Assembly: GCA_021613335.1 (NCBI GenBank)
Contig: JAJTWR010000269.1
Coordinates: forward strand, 493,501-557,500
Direction of reading: 5' to 3'
DNA from: Whitmania pigra
Taxonomy: Eukaryota; Annelida; Clitellata; Hirudinida; Haemopidae
DNA length: 64,000 nucleotides
Below, in pieces: positions 25,701-36,370 of the stretch; position 1 is the first letter of the stretch; every line of letters starts with the position of its first letter. The notes under the pieces are model-generated. The model was given only the letters and a program-made list of their open reading frames with translations. It was not told where the DNA came from and ran no database searches. The position numbers were made by a program, and so were the translations under genes.

Positions 25701-27606
25701 CATAAAATGTATTCTAAATGTTACACGTGATGCATGTAGCACATAGATTTAACTAATACCCCATTTATTCTTTCCAAACAAATGTTATATTGTTCGAAAT
25801 GGTCGAGTTCACGACACTAGCTGTAATATAACTAAACGATCAAATATAAAAATAATAGCCTTCTTGAAAATGTGCACACATAACTTGTTACTACAAGTAC
25901 TTGATAAATTAGCTTAAATTCAGTTCATTTACGAATGACTAATCGACCCAAATCATGAACCAACCATGGAAACGTCTGTAGGGTTGCTCTCTTCGAATGC
26001 AAGTAAAAGTTCTTGATTCTGATGCAGGGAGAATCTTTAGCTTAACGTGGGAGAATTCTATCGTCCTGTTCACGGCAAAGTGGCTTATCACAGCATGGCT
26101 GCCCTCTGTCAGGTTAGATGGATTTTCGGACCATTTGTACATTAACTCTTTAGGTCTGAATGTATATTTATTAATTTTATTTATTTGTATTTAATTAAGA
26201 GATTGGATATAAATATATAAATATAATTATTTATTATATTTATATTTATTATATGTATATTTATTAATTTTATTTATTTGTATTTAATTAAGAGATTGGA
26301 TATAAATATATAAATATAATTATTAATTTATTTGTGCTGGTAGTTTACTTGTGGGTTTACTCCAAAAAAGGTGAGGAATTATTTGGGTGCAAACCTTGGC
26401 TGTTCATTATCTCTTAGTATGTTAACCTCATTAATTACTTCTAACCTGTTTTAGTTGTAGTGTCGTTTTATTTAAACTTAAGATCATTTTTTGGTTTTAT
26501 AACTTAACCTAGATGTTGCATAAAATCTAAAAGTTAAGTAATTAATTGTTCCAGTTCCTACTTCGCTGGGTAAGGTGGGTCATGATCCCACCAAAGTTTT
26601 CCCTCAAAAACGTATAAACCACTCCATTGATTGTCTGCAGACATAAATTAATTTAACAATCTTTAATATTTAAATTATTAAAATGTATTTTATCTTTTAA
26701 AGACGAAATGCTATTTCAACATACTTTTATAAATGTAATGTTGGAAAAAATTCAATTCCTGAGAACAAATTGTTAAGTTATAAATATCTGTAAATTATTA
26801 CCCCTTTTAATCTCTACTTGGAAAGGGACATTAGTCCATACATCTGAAAATATTGGCAGACTGGCTCCATGATTCCAGCAGTACTTTTGGGCTTCTAGCC
26901 ACGTCTTCGGCGTGTTGATGTACAAAAGGCACGTAGCATTTCGTAACCTCCATCTCGAATTCGGACAAGCTTTTCAAACCAGATTGAAGAACAGTGAAAT
27001 GTTGATTTATTCAACTTACAAATATTTAAAACATTTTTGAAGTAATTTTACCGAAAAGAAAATTTAAATCTCTAGGAAAGCCCTGTCCGGGTTATGTAAC
27101 TCTAATACATTCTAGATCAATTCAGCTAATAAACACGTATAAGGTTAATAACATTAGATTAAAATAATCATTTGATGATCCTAGTAGCTTTAATTATCTT
27201 AATAATGCTAACATATTGTTTTAAATACTGATTATTCATTAAAACAGGACTTTACTAACGCTCTTGAGGAGGGGACGAGCCGTAACTGAGAAAATAAAAG
27301 TTTCATGTGTTTTTATTACAAGCAAACATTAATGGTTATCTAATGAGCTGCGTCTACAAATTAGTTAGTAAGTTCTAATATTATCTAATTTATTAAAGAT
27401 CCACTATTAAATATTTTGACATTTTGGCAGCAAACTTAATTAGTTAACAAATGTAATGAATACATTCACTAACCCTGATCTCCAAACGAGATACAAACTG
27501 TAGACCAACAATGTCCATTTTCTCGACAGGAAAAAGTGAACTAAATTATGAAAACTTAGAGCGATGCAATATCCCATGCTTTGTTTTTAAATCACTTACC
27601 TGGCAT
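16702..27606 (-). CDS. Adhesion GPCR copy B (CTLD-CTLD-Ig-HRM-GAIN-7TM), truncated cytoplasmic tail
   Basis: Exons in order: ATG at 27606 (GT donor here, GC in copy A), 27474-27521, 26802-26969, 26562-26634, 25965-26155, 24653-24832, 24431-24511, 24158-24289, 23534-23827 (Ig, 294 bp, in frame), 22169-22343, 21485-21810, 21179-21283, 20826-20962, 20331-20483, 19914-20011, 19508-19767, 19033-19217, 18650-18805 (GPS), 18223-18341 (TM1), 17840-18102, 17601-17664, 17209-17408, then the last exon from 16955. Length changes against copy A are multiples of three through the ectodomain. In lectin domain 2 several differences are silent in the chosen frame, supporting it. Within the tail, one extra T at about 16,790 shifts the frame after LLCI, so the tail ends at 16,702 with unrelated residues. 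This is the better candidate for a working receptor of the pair. Confidence 0.72.
22520..23045. mobile_element. Block of about 0.5 kb present only in unit B; possible remnant DNA transposon
   Basis: Units A and B match up to TCTCTA(C/T)ATAAAGAAC (A 7,597; B 22,501) and again from ATACAAATATTAAACTTT (A 7,673; B 23,083). Between them B holds about 0.5 kb of less A+T-rich sequence not seen in A. The shared left edge, CAGTAAAATCTCTACATAAAGAAC next to TA in unit A, resembles the ends of pogo/Tigger-type elements, but no opposite inverted end or transposase was found. It could equally be a deletion in A. Confidence 0.35.
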
Positions 27607-27930
27607 TATTATTAATATTAACTCGAAAGTGGTGCGGCGCGAGCTGACTTTATACAAGCGCTTAGAGAAAGAAATTAGGAAGGACAAAAGTTTAACAACC
27701 CGGATCTGATGTAATGAGGTATTTCTTTGCAGATTTCGTTATGGAGATTCTAAGAAAGAATATTCTATCATTAATGCTCGGTGCAAGTAGATTCAATTCG
27801 CAATTCAAATGAAGATTGTTTAAACTATTGATGAACACGTGTTTCAACAATAACTTCAAATTTGTGAATTTTTAATTTTATACTTTTCTGCAATGGTTTC
27901 CATTTTTATGCTAGATTTGAGTTATGATGA

Positions 27931-28404
27931 TGATGGCCATAGTAAATGTGGATTTCTCAAGCGATTCTTGATTCAAAATTTCAAGATTTTTTTCTGGAAA
28001 TATTTCCTCTTCAAATCTTAAAACTATACCTTGTGATAGATTTACTTTATGAATTTACCACATACTTAAAACTTTCAATTTTACTTCAAATCTAATCATT
28101 TAAAATTCAAATGGCTCTAATTACTAAAAAACTTTATATTAAAGTTCTACCTGCATGTATTAGGTCAGGGTTAATCAAACATCCAGACACAGAATAAATT
28201 AGTTAAATATAATTTTTCATAATTTGAAAACCGCGTTTACGGAAATAAATGCATGTGGTAAATATTATTGAAAACATTTTAAAATATGATAAACAAACTT
28301 TTATTCGATTGGAAATTTATATATATAGAAATATATATATAACCCATAAAAAAGTTAAAATTAAAAACTAATAGGTGATGTACGATTGTATGGGACCTCC
28401 TTCC
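27931..28404. other. Intergenic sequence, no feature seen
   Basis: A+T-rich unique sequence between the right edge of the duplication and the stop codon of the divergent Pcf11-like gene. Short TATATA runs near 28,320-28,340 are the only structure visible. Confidence 0.5.
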
Positions 28405-29649
28405 TCAGCTTTCCTTATAACTTGAGAGGCAAGTCGAATGGAATACCTTGTCCTTTATCTTGTAGCAGTCTCTCCAGCACCAGTCATCCCTGTCATCATT
28501 CCAAACAATGTCAAATCCGTCCTGACAAACGAAGCAATTTGGGTCAAGAACTTCACTCTTCAGCAGTAGACCATCATCGACGACATCATCATTACTATCA
28601 TCACTGGCTACCGTTGGTTCAATGGTTGTGTCTGATTGTTGAGTGTTCCCATATTCAAGTAACTTTTCCATAGGAATGGTGACATCGTTGTAGCAATCCA
28701 TGGTGAGCCAGTCTTTTAGAGATTTGAAGTGCGGCCTGCTTGACGGCTTGGGATTCTTTCTACTATCGTAATGCTTCTGCAGATGTATTCTGTAGCGTAT
28801 GCTGCCTTCATTTTCGCCGGTTTTTGGATTAATGCAGGGTTTAAAAGTCAGACTGCACAGTGAACATTGAATTCCGACGTGTAACTTATCTATTAAGCCC
28901 TTGTGTTTTATTTTCAATTTTTCAATATTCAAGTCAATCATAGAGGGCAGCTTTACCTTAATTGGCGATTTCTCGATCGTTCGATTGGGCTTAGGAATAT
29001 TAATCAAGTTGTATTCCATGAGTTTAGACATCAAGTTATGCACATCCACTTGGGGCAAACCGGGAAATGTCGGAGGGACCATTCGCGCAGTTACAGCACC
29101 ATTTCGGCCTTGACCGTTAAATTTGCTAATAAAATTGCTAAGATTTTGAGGCATGCAAGGAATTGCTGGAGGTAGCAAAGGGACAGGCTGAGGTAAAAGT
29201 ACTGGTCGTAATGATGGTGGAGGTGGTAATAGCGCAGCACCATTTCTGTTAACGCAATAAGATTCTGCATTGGCCGAGTTAGGGTAATTTTTACAATTAC
29301 GATTGAAATCAAAATTATTATTCTGTCTATGAGTACCAACGCTGTCATAGGATTTATTAACGTTCATGCTATTATTATACTGCTGGTAATTGTGAATATT
29401 GGATGGGTACTGCATCTGAACTGATCTCTGAATAGCAGGCATTCCATTTTGAAATCCATTGTTGTAGTTCGTATGATTTGCATGGCAAAGTTTTCTTTGC
29501 TCGTCATTTCTCAAATTAATCGGAGTATTTCGTAGCGCGGGTCTGCAATACGGGCGGTTAGCTTTCTGATGTCTGGTCACACCTGATCGAACAATTCTCT
29601 CGTTCCTGAACGCTGTTTGGCAATAATTTCCATAATTCCCTCTATGCAT
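28405..29649 (-). CDS. Pcf11 C-terminal-region-like zinc finger protein (divergent paralogue)
   Basis: A single-exon gene of 414 codons. The N-terminal half is Asn/Gln/Tyr-rich and low in complexity, followed by Pro-rich stretches (LLPPPPSLRP). The C-terminal half matches the order seen in Pcf11: a conserved helix (NIEKLKIKHKGLIDKL), a C-x2-C...H-x3-H finger with HLQKHY, a FKSLKDW motif, then a second C-x2-C...H-x2-C finger with FDIVWNDDRDDW. In vertebrate PCF11 these elements follow the Clp1-binding region and act in the CFIIm complex in mRNA cleavage/polyadenylation and termination. The CTD-interacting domain that begins real Pcf11 is absent, so this is a partial-domain relative and its function is unknown. 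Head-to-head with the three plus-strand paralogues. Confidence 0.8.
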   Translation of the reverse strand: MHRGNYGNYCQTAFRNERIVRSGVTRHQKANRPYCRPALRNTPINLRNDEQRKLCHANHTNYNNGFQNGMPAIQRSVQMQYPSNIHNYQQYNNSMNVNKSYDSVGTHRQNNNFDFNRNCKNYPNSANAESYCVNRNGAALLPPPPSLRPVLLPQPVPLLPPAIPCMPQNLSNFISKFNGQGRNGAVTARMVPPTFPGLPQVDVHNLMSKLMEYNLINIPKPNRTIEKSPIKVKLPSMIDLNIEKLKIKHKGLIDKLHVGIQCSLCSLTFKPCINPKTGENEGSIRYRIHLQKHYDSRKNPKPSSRPHFKSLKDWLTMDCYNDVTIPMEKLLEYGNTQQSDTTIEPTVASDDSNDDVVDDGLLLKSEVLDPNCFVCQDGFDIVWNDDRDDWCWRDCYKIKDKVFHSTCLSSYKES

Positions 29650-30543
29650 GATTGTTTATTTCCGTTTTATAGAACAATAAACCAATATGCGAAACAGCGA
29701 CAAAAAATTACTAAAAGTTTATTTAAATGGTGCTGTAAGTTAAACAAAAAAGGCTAGAAATAGTATCTTAAGTGATTGCTTATGTATCTGTGATACGAGG
29801 TTCGTATCAGGAAAAAGAAAGAGACTGAATTGCAGTTAAATTTAATAGCATTTATTGCGCGCAATAAAATTTTAATGTATTTAATAAAGCCAATGTGAAA
29901 GCAAATAATTAATTTTAATAAAAAAATTACCGATAAAAAATATATAAAAATATTTGATAAAATGTTTGGTTAATGAAAAAGGTAGAAATAATTAAACGAT
30001 TATTTAATATTAAATTTATATGAGATTACTAAGAGAAGGACAAAAAACTTATATAACTTTATGTATAATTACTATTTAAAGACATATTTAAAAATAATAC
30101 AAATACATCGTTCGTGCTTTACTCTATGGTCATGGTCGCCATAGCACCTCCTTTGTAATCTTTATTTATTTTATCTAAGCATATCCACAAATTAACTGTT
30201 CAACTGCCGAATCCGAAATGGCTTACATCCATGATAATAATAATAAAAATAATGATAATAATGACGACGATGATGATGATAATAAAAATATTAAAAATAA
30301 TAATAATATGTTCATTTAAAAAAGGGCCTTAAGCGTCCTCGGTTGCTATGGGAAGAGGAAATGTAATCTTATTCGAGGATGCGGAATGATTTAAAATAAA
30401 CCAAAGAAATCAGCATTTTAATAAAATATTTTTAGTTTATATTGAGAATGCACCACTTTTAAAGTTGCAACAATGTAGTTCAATATAGAGGAGAATATAA
30501 TTTTGTTTTGGAAATGAGTTAAAGGTCACGTCATGTTAGAAAG
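29650..30543. other. Intergenic spacer with a short AAT/GAT-rich tract
   Basis: This lies upstream of the divergent Pcf11-like gene. A simple-sequence tract of AAT/GAT/GAC units occupies about 30,235-30,310. No open frame with family resemblance was found on either strand. Confidence 0.5.
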
Positions 30544-31105
30544 CAGTGTTGCCGTAAGTACTCCAAAAATGTACTTAAGTATAAGTACAAGTACTTGGGG
30601 CTGAAGTTACTTATAAGTCCAGGTACAAGTACGTTGTAGTCAATGTACTTAAGTATAAGTACAAGTATAAGTATAAGTACTTCAATATTTTCTCCATCAT
30701 CCAATACTATTTTATTGAAGTACGTTTTAACAACTAAAGGGTAAACTATGTCAACTTCCATGCTTTCGGAACGCTCAAATAGTTCCGCCATCATCCAACA
30801 AATGTAAACAAATGACAATACAAAGAGAACAAAGGGAACAAAGAGACAGGCATATAGTAAAGGAAATGCAAAAGATTAGAAATCAATACATTAGGACTTT
30901 CATTTAAAACATTTTTTATTTAAAAATAAAATTAAAAAGAACTTAAAATGTACTTACTAATAATTATTAAAAATGTATTCAAGTATTAAGTACTAAGTAC
31001 ACAATCGTGAAAGGACTTAAGTATAAATACTCAAGTACAACAAATGTACTTAGGTACGGAGTTAAGTACATGAGTACATAAGTACTTAAGTACTCGGCAT
31101 CGCTG
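30544..31105. mobile_element. Non-autonomous hAT-like element (562 bp)
   Basis: The ends are imperfect inverted repeats: CAGTGTTGCCGTAAGTACT at the left, and CAGCGATGCCGAGTACTTAAG reading inward from the right. Flanking 8-mers are TTAGAAAG (30,536-30,543) and CTAGAAAG (31,106-31,113), seven of eight identical, as expected for an aged hAT target duplication. The sub-terminal regions are packed with AAGTAC/GTACTT motifs, many of them palindromic (AAGTACTT). No transposase is recognisable, so it is a MITE-type derivative. It sits between the head-to-head Pcf11-like genes. Confidence 0.82.
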
Positions 31106-31299
31106 CTAGAAAGTAATTGAAATTAAAAGCACTGAATAATTTAACTTAAACCACAAATAAAAAAAACCGACGCTTAACTATAAAACGAAAATCATTCATT
31201 GCCGTTGTATAATTCATTGCACATTAGAAATTACAAAATAATTACATATCTCAAGTAAAATAAATAATTAAATGAAAAACAAGATAAAGATTTAAAAAA

Positions 31300-31615
31300 G
31301 GTCAGTATCGGTTGTTTTAATATATTTTATTAATTCGTGAAAAGAGCGTAAAACAATTAATTAACTAATTAATTCCGCGCCTATTATATTCAGAATCTTT
31401 TTTAGTACCTCGGTGGCGGTTGCGACAACCCGCATAGATACGTACGCAGTGCTAACGATCCCAGCAGTGTGCATTTATAAGTTGAACCTTAATAAGCATT
31501 ATTGCTGCTAGATTTCAGCGACTTGTCGAACATTACGCAATTCTTTTGAAATTTGTACCTGATAGAAATATTTGTAAGCTTACAATAGAGCATTTGAATA
31601 TCAATCTAGAAAAAA
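31300..31615 (+). promoter_or_regulatory. Upstream region shared by Pcf11-like genes 1 and 3
   Basis: About 310 bp are almost identical to 37,876-38,192 upstream of gene 3. Both contain a TATA-like TTTATAAG about 140 bp before the ATG, and a pyrimidine-poor CTTACAATAG just before the conserved AGCATTTGAATATC leader, which could be a 3' splice site of a 5' UTR intron. Gene 2 has the leader but none of the sequence upstream of it. Promoter activity is inferred only from conservation and position. Confidence 0.45.
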
Positions 31616-32725
31616 ATGCATAAAACCATTTCAATGAAACAAGGTCACATCGGACACAACGACAATAAGAAGTCTCTTGTCGGTTTGAAAAGGCGCAACG
31701 ACGATAACGCTCAGTACGAGAGAGCATCAAAGCGCCAAGCCATCGTTACCAACGATGTGCCTCAAATGCTGCCCCCGTCTGCACCAATGTTTCCGTTTTT
31801 ACCACCCGGCATGCCACCAATGTTACCACCTGGTATGCCACCAATGTTTCCCCCTGGTATGCCACCAATGTTTCCCCCTGGTATGCCACCAATGTTTCCC
31901 CATGGTATGCCACCAATGTTTCCCCATGGTATGCCACCTTTTTTTCCGCCCGGTATGCCACCTAAGTTTCCACCTGGTATGCCACCGATGATTCCACATG
32001 GTATGCCACCTATGTTGCCACCCGGTATGAAACCTAAGTTGCCACATGATTTGACTTTCTCTCCTGAAGAATCCGAATCGATCCGAAAGAGTCCAGACAA
32101 CGTAAAATCTGAATCGATTGCGTGCAAAGTAATACATTTATGTAAGAATGTTTCTCCTGCAGAGAAGCCTAGTTCGAAAAAGGCACCATCGATGGCTGAT
32201 TTCAGCATGGAGAAATTGCAAACAAAACATAAGTATTACGTGGACCAACTCTACGAAGGAAAGAAATGTTGCATTTGCAATTTATCCTTCAAACCGACGC
32301 CTGGAATGGGCTTGATTGAAGGTCAAAAGGAGGTCAGCACTCGCTACAGCATGCACCTCCAGAAACATTATGACGATAGGAGAAGGAACTTGGCTGGATA
32401 CAGTCGACCATATTTTAAATCTCTCAAGGACTGGGTGGCTCATGAATATTTCAATGATACCAATGTTCCGTTGGGGAATAGAGGCAAACCTTCCGTGGAT
32501 GTGCAGAAATTGAAAAAATACTTTAAAAAGCACCAATACGAAGATGAAGTCAGTTCTGCACCGATAACGAAGAGCACTTTCAGCAATGCTACGTGTTACA
32601 TTTGCGAAGAGGACTTTGACTGCGTCTGGAATGATGACGAAGATGATTGGTGCTGGGTCGACTGCAACTTGCTAAGAGGTAAGTTGTTCCATTCGGTTTG
32701 CATTTCGGATTATAAAGGCGAATAA
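31616..32725 (+). CDS. Pcf11 C-terminal-region-like zinc finger protein 1 (intronless, Pro/Met heptad-repeat)
   Basis: 369 codons, one exon. Residues 1-48 are basic (KKSLVGLKRR). Residues about 51-142 are a tandem array of 7-residue units of type GMPPMFP/GMPPMLP, encoded by a 21-bp repeat. Residues 192-212 form the Pcf11-like helix (MADFSMEKLQTKHKYYV). Finger 1 uses C218/C221 and H247/H251 (MHLQKHY); FKSLKDW follows at about 267-273; finger 2 uses C327, C330, H359 and C362 around VWNDDEDDW. This matches the two zinc fingers flanking the SLTDW-type segment of PCF11 that I recall. No CTD-interacting domain. An AATAAA lies about 60 bp after the stop (near 32,786). Likely nuclear and RNA-processing related by homology only. 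Confidence 0.82.
   Translation: MHKTISMKQGHIGHNDNKKSLVGLKRRNDDNAQYERASKRQAIVTNDVPQMLPPSAPMFPFLPPGMPPMLPPGMPPMFPPGMPPMFPPGMPPMFPHGMPPMFPHGMPPFFPPGMPPKFPPGMPPMIPHGMPPMLPPGMKPKLPHDLTFSPEESESIRKSPDNVKSESIACKVIHLCKNVSPAEKPSSKKAPSMADFSMEKLQTKHKYYVDQLYEGKKCCICNLSFKPTPGMGLIEGQKEVSTRYSMHLQKHYDDRRRNLAGYSRPYFKSLKDWVAHEYFNDTNVPLGNRGKPSVDVQKLKKYFKKHQYEDEVSSAPITKSTFSNATCYICEEDFDCVWNDDEDDWCWVDCNLLRGKLFHSVCISDYKGE
31799..32045 (+). repeat. 21-bp coding minisatellite (Pro-Gly-Met units) in Pcf11-like gene 1
   Basis: About twelve head-to-tail 21-bp units of the form CCACCNGGTATGCCACCAATG. Unit number and order differ among the three plus-strand genes (fewer at 36,536-36,785 and at 38,368-38,570), while the flanking coding sequence is almost identical, indicating slippage or unequal exchange. 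All frames stay open through the array, which produces spurious long ORFs on both strands. Confidence 0.9.
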
Positions 32726-33136
32726 TGCCTTTTGAAAAAGAGTTTAATCATTATTATTTTACCCATTTTCTATGATGTGCTTTAAAAATAAAAGATTTAT
32801 TGTGAAAAAATGTGTCGTTTATTTAAAAAAACTTGTGTCCGAAACGATTTAGGTTAATATTTTTAATTTGGGTGGGATTGCATAGTAAGGGTGATTAAGA
32901 AACATTACTTTTTATTTAACAGACTAATTGATCCATGCAAAAGATTGACGAAGATTTAAAATAAATGCACCAGATATCATCAAATTCTAATAGTAATTTT
33001 TTCTTAATTTAGTATTAGGAATTAAAGTCATCCTAGTTAATATAAGATATTATTACTATATGATAAAATTTTAATATTGTCGTAAAAAATAAAATTAACT
33101 CATTAAAAATGCACTTTACAATGTTATTATCGATCC

Positions 33137-34265
33137 TTAGTTCATATCGATCTCGCAGAGAACACACGTTTTAAATGAACTGAGGTAGTCGTCCAATCCA
33201 AAATCATTCAACATGATTATGCCGTATTCTTGTCCATCTGATAGAGCATTTGGTTCGCCAGTATTCCAAGGTGTTGTGGGTTTCAGAGGTTTAAAAACAC
33301 CTGAAAATGGATTCCACTGGTGTGGTTGTCGTTGGGAAAGGTTGTAGAGACTGATGCCAGCCGTCCAATAACCGTACATATTCCCGTATATTATGTTTAA
33401 GCATCTTGGTAGAACTGCCGATGTATTAACTAATTGTTATTGAAATTAATTTTCTAATTAATTTGTAAATCAATGGAATATTTGGTAGAATTGGGCAACA
33501 CTTTTTTTTAGTTAAGGAAAATGAGCAGATATTGCGATATTACATTAGCTAGTGAGTGCAGAAAAAAATGCGGATGATCCTGTAATTATATTGTAATAAT
33601 ACATTATATAAACTATTTAAATTAATAACTCTTAAATGAAATTCTTTACTCAATGAGTAACTCAACTTTCACTTCCAATATAAAGTGAAAACAGTCGGAA
33701 ATCGGCCTCGTTGTCAACAATAACAGGATGTGATTGAAGATGTAAGTTGTTGCATGTGGTCCTGGCTGTGTACCAATTCCATAAGCCAATCTTCATTTGG
33801 ACGCATTTATTACCTTCCACTAAGTATTTGAATCCATCTGGACATTCTACCAAACAAAATATAATTGAATTAAAAAATTAATTCCATCTTAATTCATTCT
33901 CTTTTAATTGGTTTTTACTAAAATTGTTTTTGAGTTCAAATAAAAAAATTTGTACCTCTCATTAATTGGTATCCAAGGCAACTTCGATTGTGAAATTCAT
34001 TGAAATCATAACGATTAAATTCGTTGTAACATTTACAGAATTTCTTTTCCCATTGGTACTTGAAACTCATGCAGGATCTTCCAAGTACAATTTGGCAGAT
34101 TTTCAAACATTCTATTGAAGATCTGACTGTTTTTCCATACGACGACGGGCTATTTTTACACAAATTAATATGAGAATACGTTCCTTTCTGAAGGTGGAAT
34201 GATATTTCTTCTGTTGAGTTGTAAATTAACTGAGCAGATATGACTAGAAAAATTGTTAGTTTCAT
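33137..34265 (-). CDS. Secreted PAN-like plus C-type lectin domain protein
   Basis: Three exons: 33956-34265, 33667-33846, 33137-33414, all joined in phase 1 with GT-AG introns. The start at 34265 gives a clear signal peptide (MKLTIFLVISAQLIYNS). Exon 1 then encodes a Cys-rich module with CLKICQ, CMSFKY and CKCYNEF, resembling a PAN/apple or WSC-type fold. Exons 2 and 3 form a C-type lectin domain that begins CPDGFKYLVEGNKC and contains the EPN motif (WNTGEPNALSDGQEYG), usually linked to mannose-type calcium sites; the second calcium motif (WND) is replaced by GLDDY. No membrane segment. It lies between Pcf11-like genes 1 and 2 on the opposite strand. Likely extracellular recognition or immunity; ligand unknown. 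Confidence 0.8.
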
Positions 34266-34509
34266 CTTGACGACGACCACTTCTTCTTCAGCGACGATGT
34301 TGAAAACGTTAGAATTGCATACATGAAAGCCATCTAAAATGGCTTGGAATGTTGAATTAATTCAACGATCCGACTTTTCAAACTCGAATGCGTAAATTCT
34401 TACAACAAAAAGTTCTATTCATCGTTATTTTTTATGAATGCAGTTATGAAAGGCTCCGGTAATTATTGACAATAATGAATGACTCTAGATACTAAATGAG
34501 TGTGAGTAT

Positions 34510-34682
34510 GTTTATTTGTATAGAGCCATAAGCGTAAGCGTATGAGGCGCTCAACCATTTGTATAGCGCTGCATCCAAGGGGCGCTTTGTGGCGGTGCAA
34601 GCTTGGTCGCGAACACGTCACGCAACGATTGTTGCTTATAGCGTCATTCGCAGGCACGCTACCCTATGAGCTAACTTGCACT
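34510..34682 (-). mobile_element. tRNA-derived SINE
   Basis: The minus strand reads TGCAAGTTAGCTCATAGGGTAG (A-box-like TAGCTCATAGGG), then GTGTTCGCGACC (B-box-like), the body element AAGCGCCCCTTGG, and the tail GGCTCTATACAAATAAAC. This is the most complete copy in the window and best shows the tRNA-like head. Confidence 0.8.
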
Positions 34683-34689
34683 CCAATTA

Positions 34690-35639
34690 TTGACATGATA
34701 ATGAATACAATTTATGTTTAATTATTAATACCAGGTTTGCTAGTTCTATAACAAATAAAATCTTTAACTCGTTTGAATTCTGTTGAAACGTAGTAATTTA
34801 ATTAGTTATTGTGAGAAAAACATTCAAACATTCTACGAAATAAGCATCACATTCAACATTTTCAGTTTTTCTATTGTTCTCTCGAATTTATGGTCCGCTG
34901 GCTCGACAGCACCTGATCTTATGAAAACTTCGCTTTGAAAATTAAAAGCAGCTCTGAAAAAGCCTCTTTGTTTTATAATAAATAATATTAATTTTCAATA
35001 ATTTATGTACATTCTGAACAATTAATAATAACCATAATTAATTAATGATAACTCTTAATTAATAATTAATTTAAGCCTTACATAATTATATCATTATAAG
35101 TATAAAACAATGCTTCTTGTAAACATTTACTTTAGAAGATAATCAACGCTATTTTAATACCTTTTATTTTTCCCAATTTTTAGACATGTCTTAATTAAAA
35201 GTTTAAACTATTAAATTGTGATGTTTTTTTTAACTAACTGGTTACCGAAACAAGTGAACAAATTATTGTTAGTCTGTTAGTCCACTTCTTGTACTCATTA
35301 TAAAAATATTATTTACAAAACTATCGATTAAAATTAGCCTTTATAAAGTTTTCTGGTTCACATATTATGACGTGATTGATTTGAAAAGCAGTAAAAGTTT
35401 TCTAATAGATATATCATTAAATATTACAAAGTTTTTGTAACTTTGTAACATGGCCTAAATATGACATTTTGATGAATTTACTAGCATCACTTGTTACAGT
35501 CGATAGGAAATTTGGCACAAATATATATAAACACAATTTAAATCAATTTCCAAATTTGACTTTGGTCAGTTTAATATTTTCGGAGTTATGCTCAAGTTAA
35601 AGGGCGCTTGCATCCTTTTTAAAGGCTCATATGTGCATA
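34690..35639. other. Intergenic sequence, no feature seen
   Basis: A+T-rich sequence upstream of the lectin gene and before the LINE fragment. No convincing open frame, RNA gene or repeat was recognised. Confidence 0.5.
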
Positions 35640-36325
35640 ATGTGCTCGGCGTTTGAGTTGTTAATATCACTCGTTTTCCAGCCAGGCAATTCTCGGGCAC
35701 CCCAATCTCAGTGCTAAAACCTGTGTCTTTGGAAGAGGTTCTCAAGCTTATTCGCTCACTGCCCAACAAATCATCTCCTCTCAATATTCTCCCCACTCCT
35801 CTTCTCAACAAATTCGCTCTAATTCTATTCCCAATCCTCTCTAAACTAACAAACCTTTCTTTCAGTACTGGCACTTTTTCCGCCTCGATCCAAGCTTGCC
35901 TACTAATTAGAGACTCATCTCCAACCTTTCTACTATGTCAAAACTGCTAGAAAGACCTATTCTCTCCATCAATGATCGGCATCTCGTTAACTTTCTCCAA
36001 CTGAATCCTCAAAAATCTAAAATTATGTTCATTGGCACATCCGCCTGAAAACTCTGTCGCCTCCTCTTTCTATAAGCATCGCTGGCACCATCCATCCTTC
36101 CTCTACTACGCTCAAGTTTTTCGGTGTTATTTTTGATTCACATCTCACCTTTAAAGAACATTCCGCTTCTATTATCAAATCCTGCAATCATCTCATCTGG
36201 GCTATCCGGCACATCCGTCGGCTACTTTCCGTTGATATAACTTCCGCCCTTGCACGCTGCCTTGTTCTCTCTCGCTTAGACTATTGTAACTCTCTTCTTT
36301 ATGGCACATCTGCTTCTTTAATTAG
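35640..36325 (+). mobile_element. Non-LTR retrotransposon (Jockey/CR1-type) reverse transcriptase fragment
   Basis: Decayed reverse-transcriptase blocks appear in order: VLKLIRSLPNKSSP and ILPTPLLNKFA (about 35,740-35,820), SNLSTMSKLLERPI (about 35,920), LNPQKSKIMFIGTSA (about 36,000), FGVIFDSHLTFKEH (about 36,120) and LVLSRLDYCNSLLYGTSASLI (split here: CLVLSRLDYC then NSLLYGTSASLI, to 36,325). The catalytic YxDD region between SKLLERPI and LNPQKSK is missing by internal deletion, and frames are broken. Base composition is clearly less A+T-rich than the surroundings. The right end abuts the leader of Pcf11-like gene 2 at the shared bases AGAGCA. Confidence 0.85.
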
Positions 36326-36370
36326 AGCATTTGAATATCAATCTAGAAAAAAATGCATAAAACCATTTAA

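Larger units (their letters stand above)
13996..27930. repeat. Tandem duplication unit B (about 14 kb)
   Basis: This is the second unit of the duplication. Its part from 14,991 onward matches unit A from position 1. The segment 13,996-14,990 has no counterpart inside the window and carries TM6SF exons 3 and 4; its partner is presumably left of position 1. The breakpoint near 13,995 therefore falls inside or just after the TM6SF gene of unit B. The right end is near 27,930, where similarity to 13,980-13,995 fades. Confidence 0.85.

Noticed and set aside
31746..32208. Minus-strand Gly-Ile and Trp-His repeat frames opposite the Pcf11-like genes (also 36,483-36,945 and 38,330-38,728)
   Set aside because: The 21-bp coding repeat keeps all frames open; the sense frame has the conserved zinc fingers.
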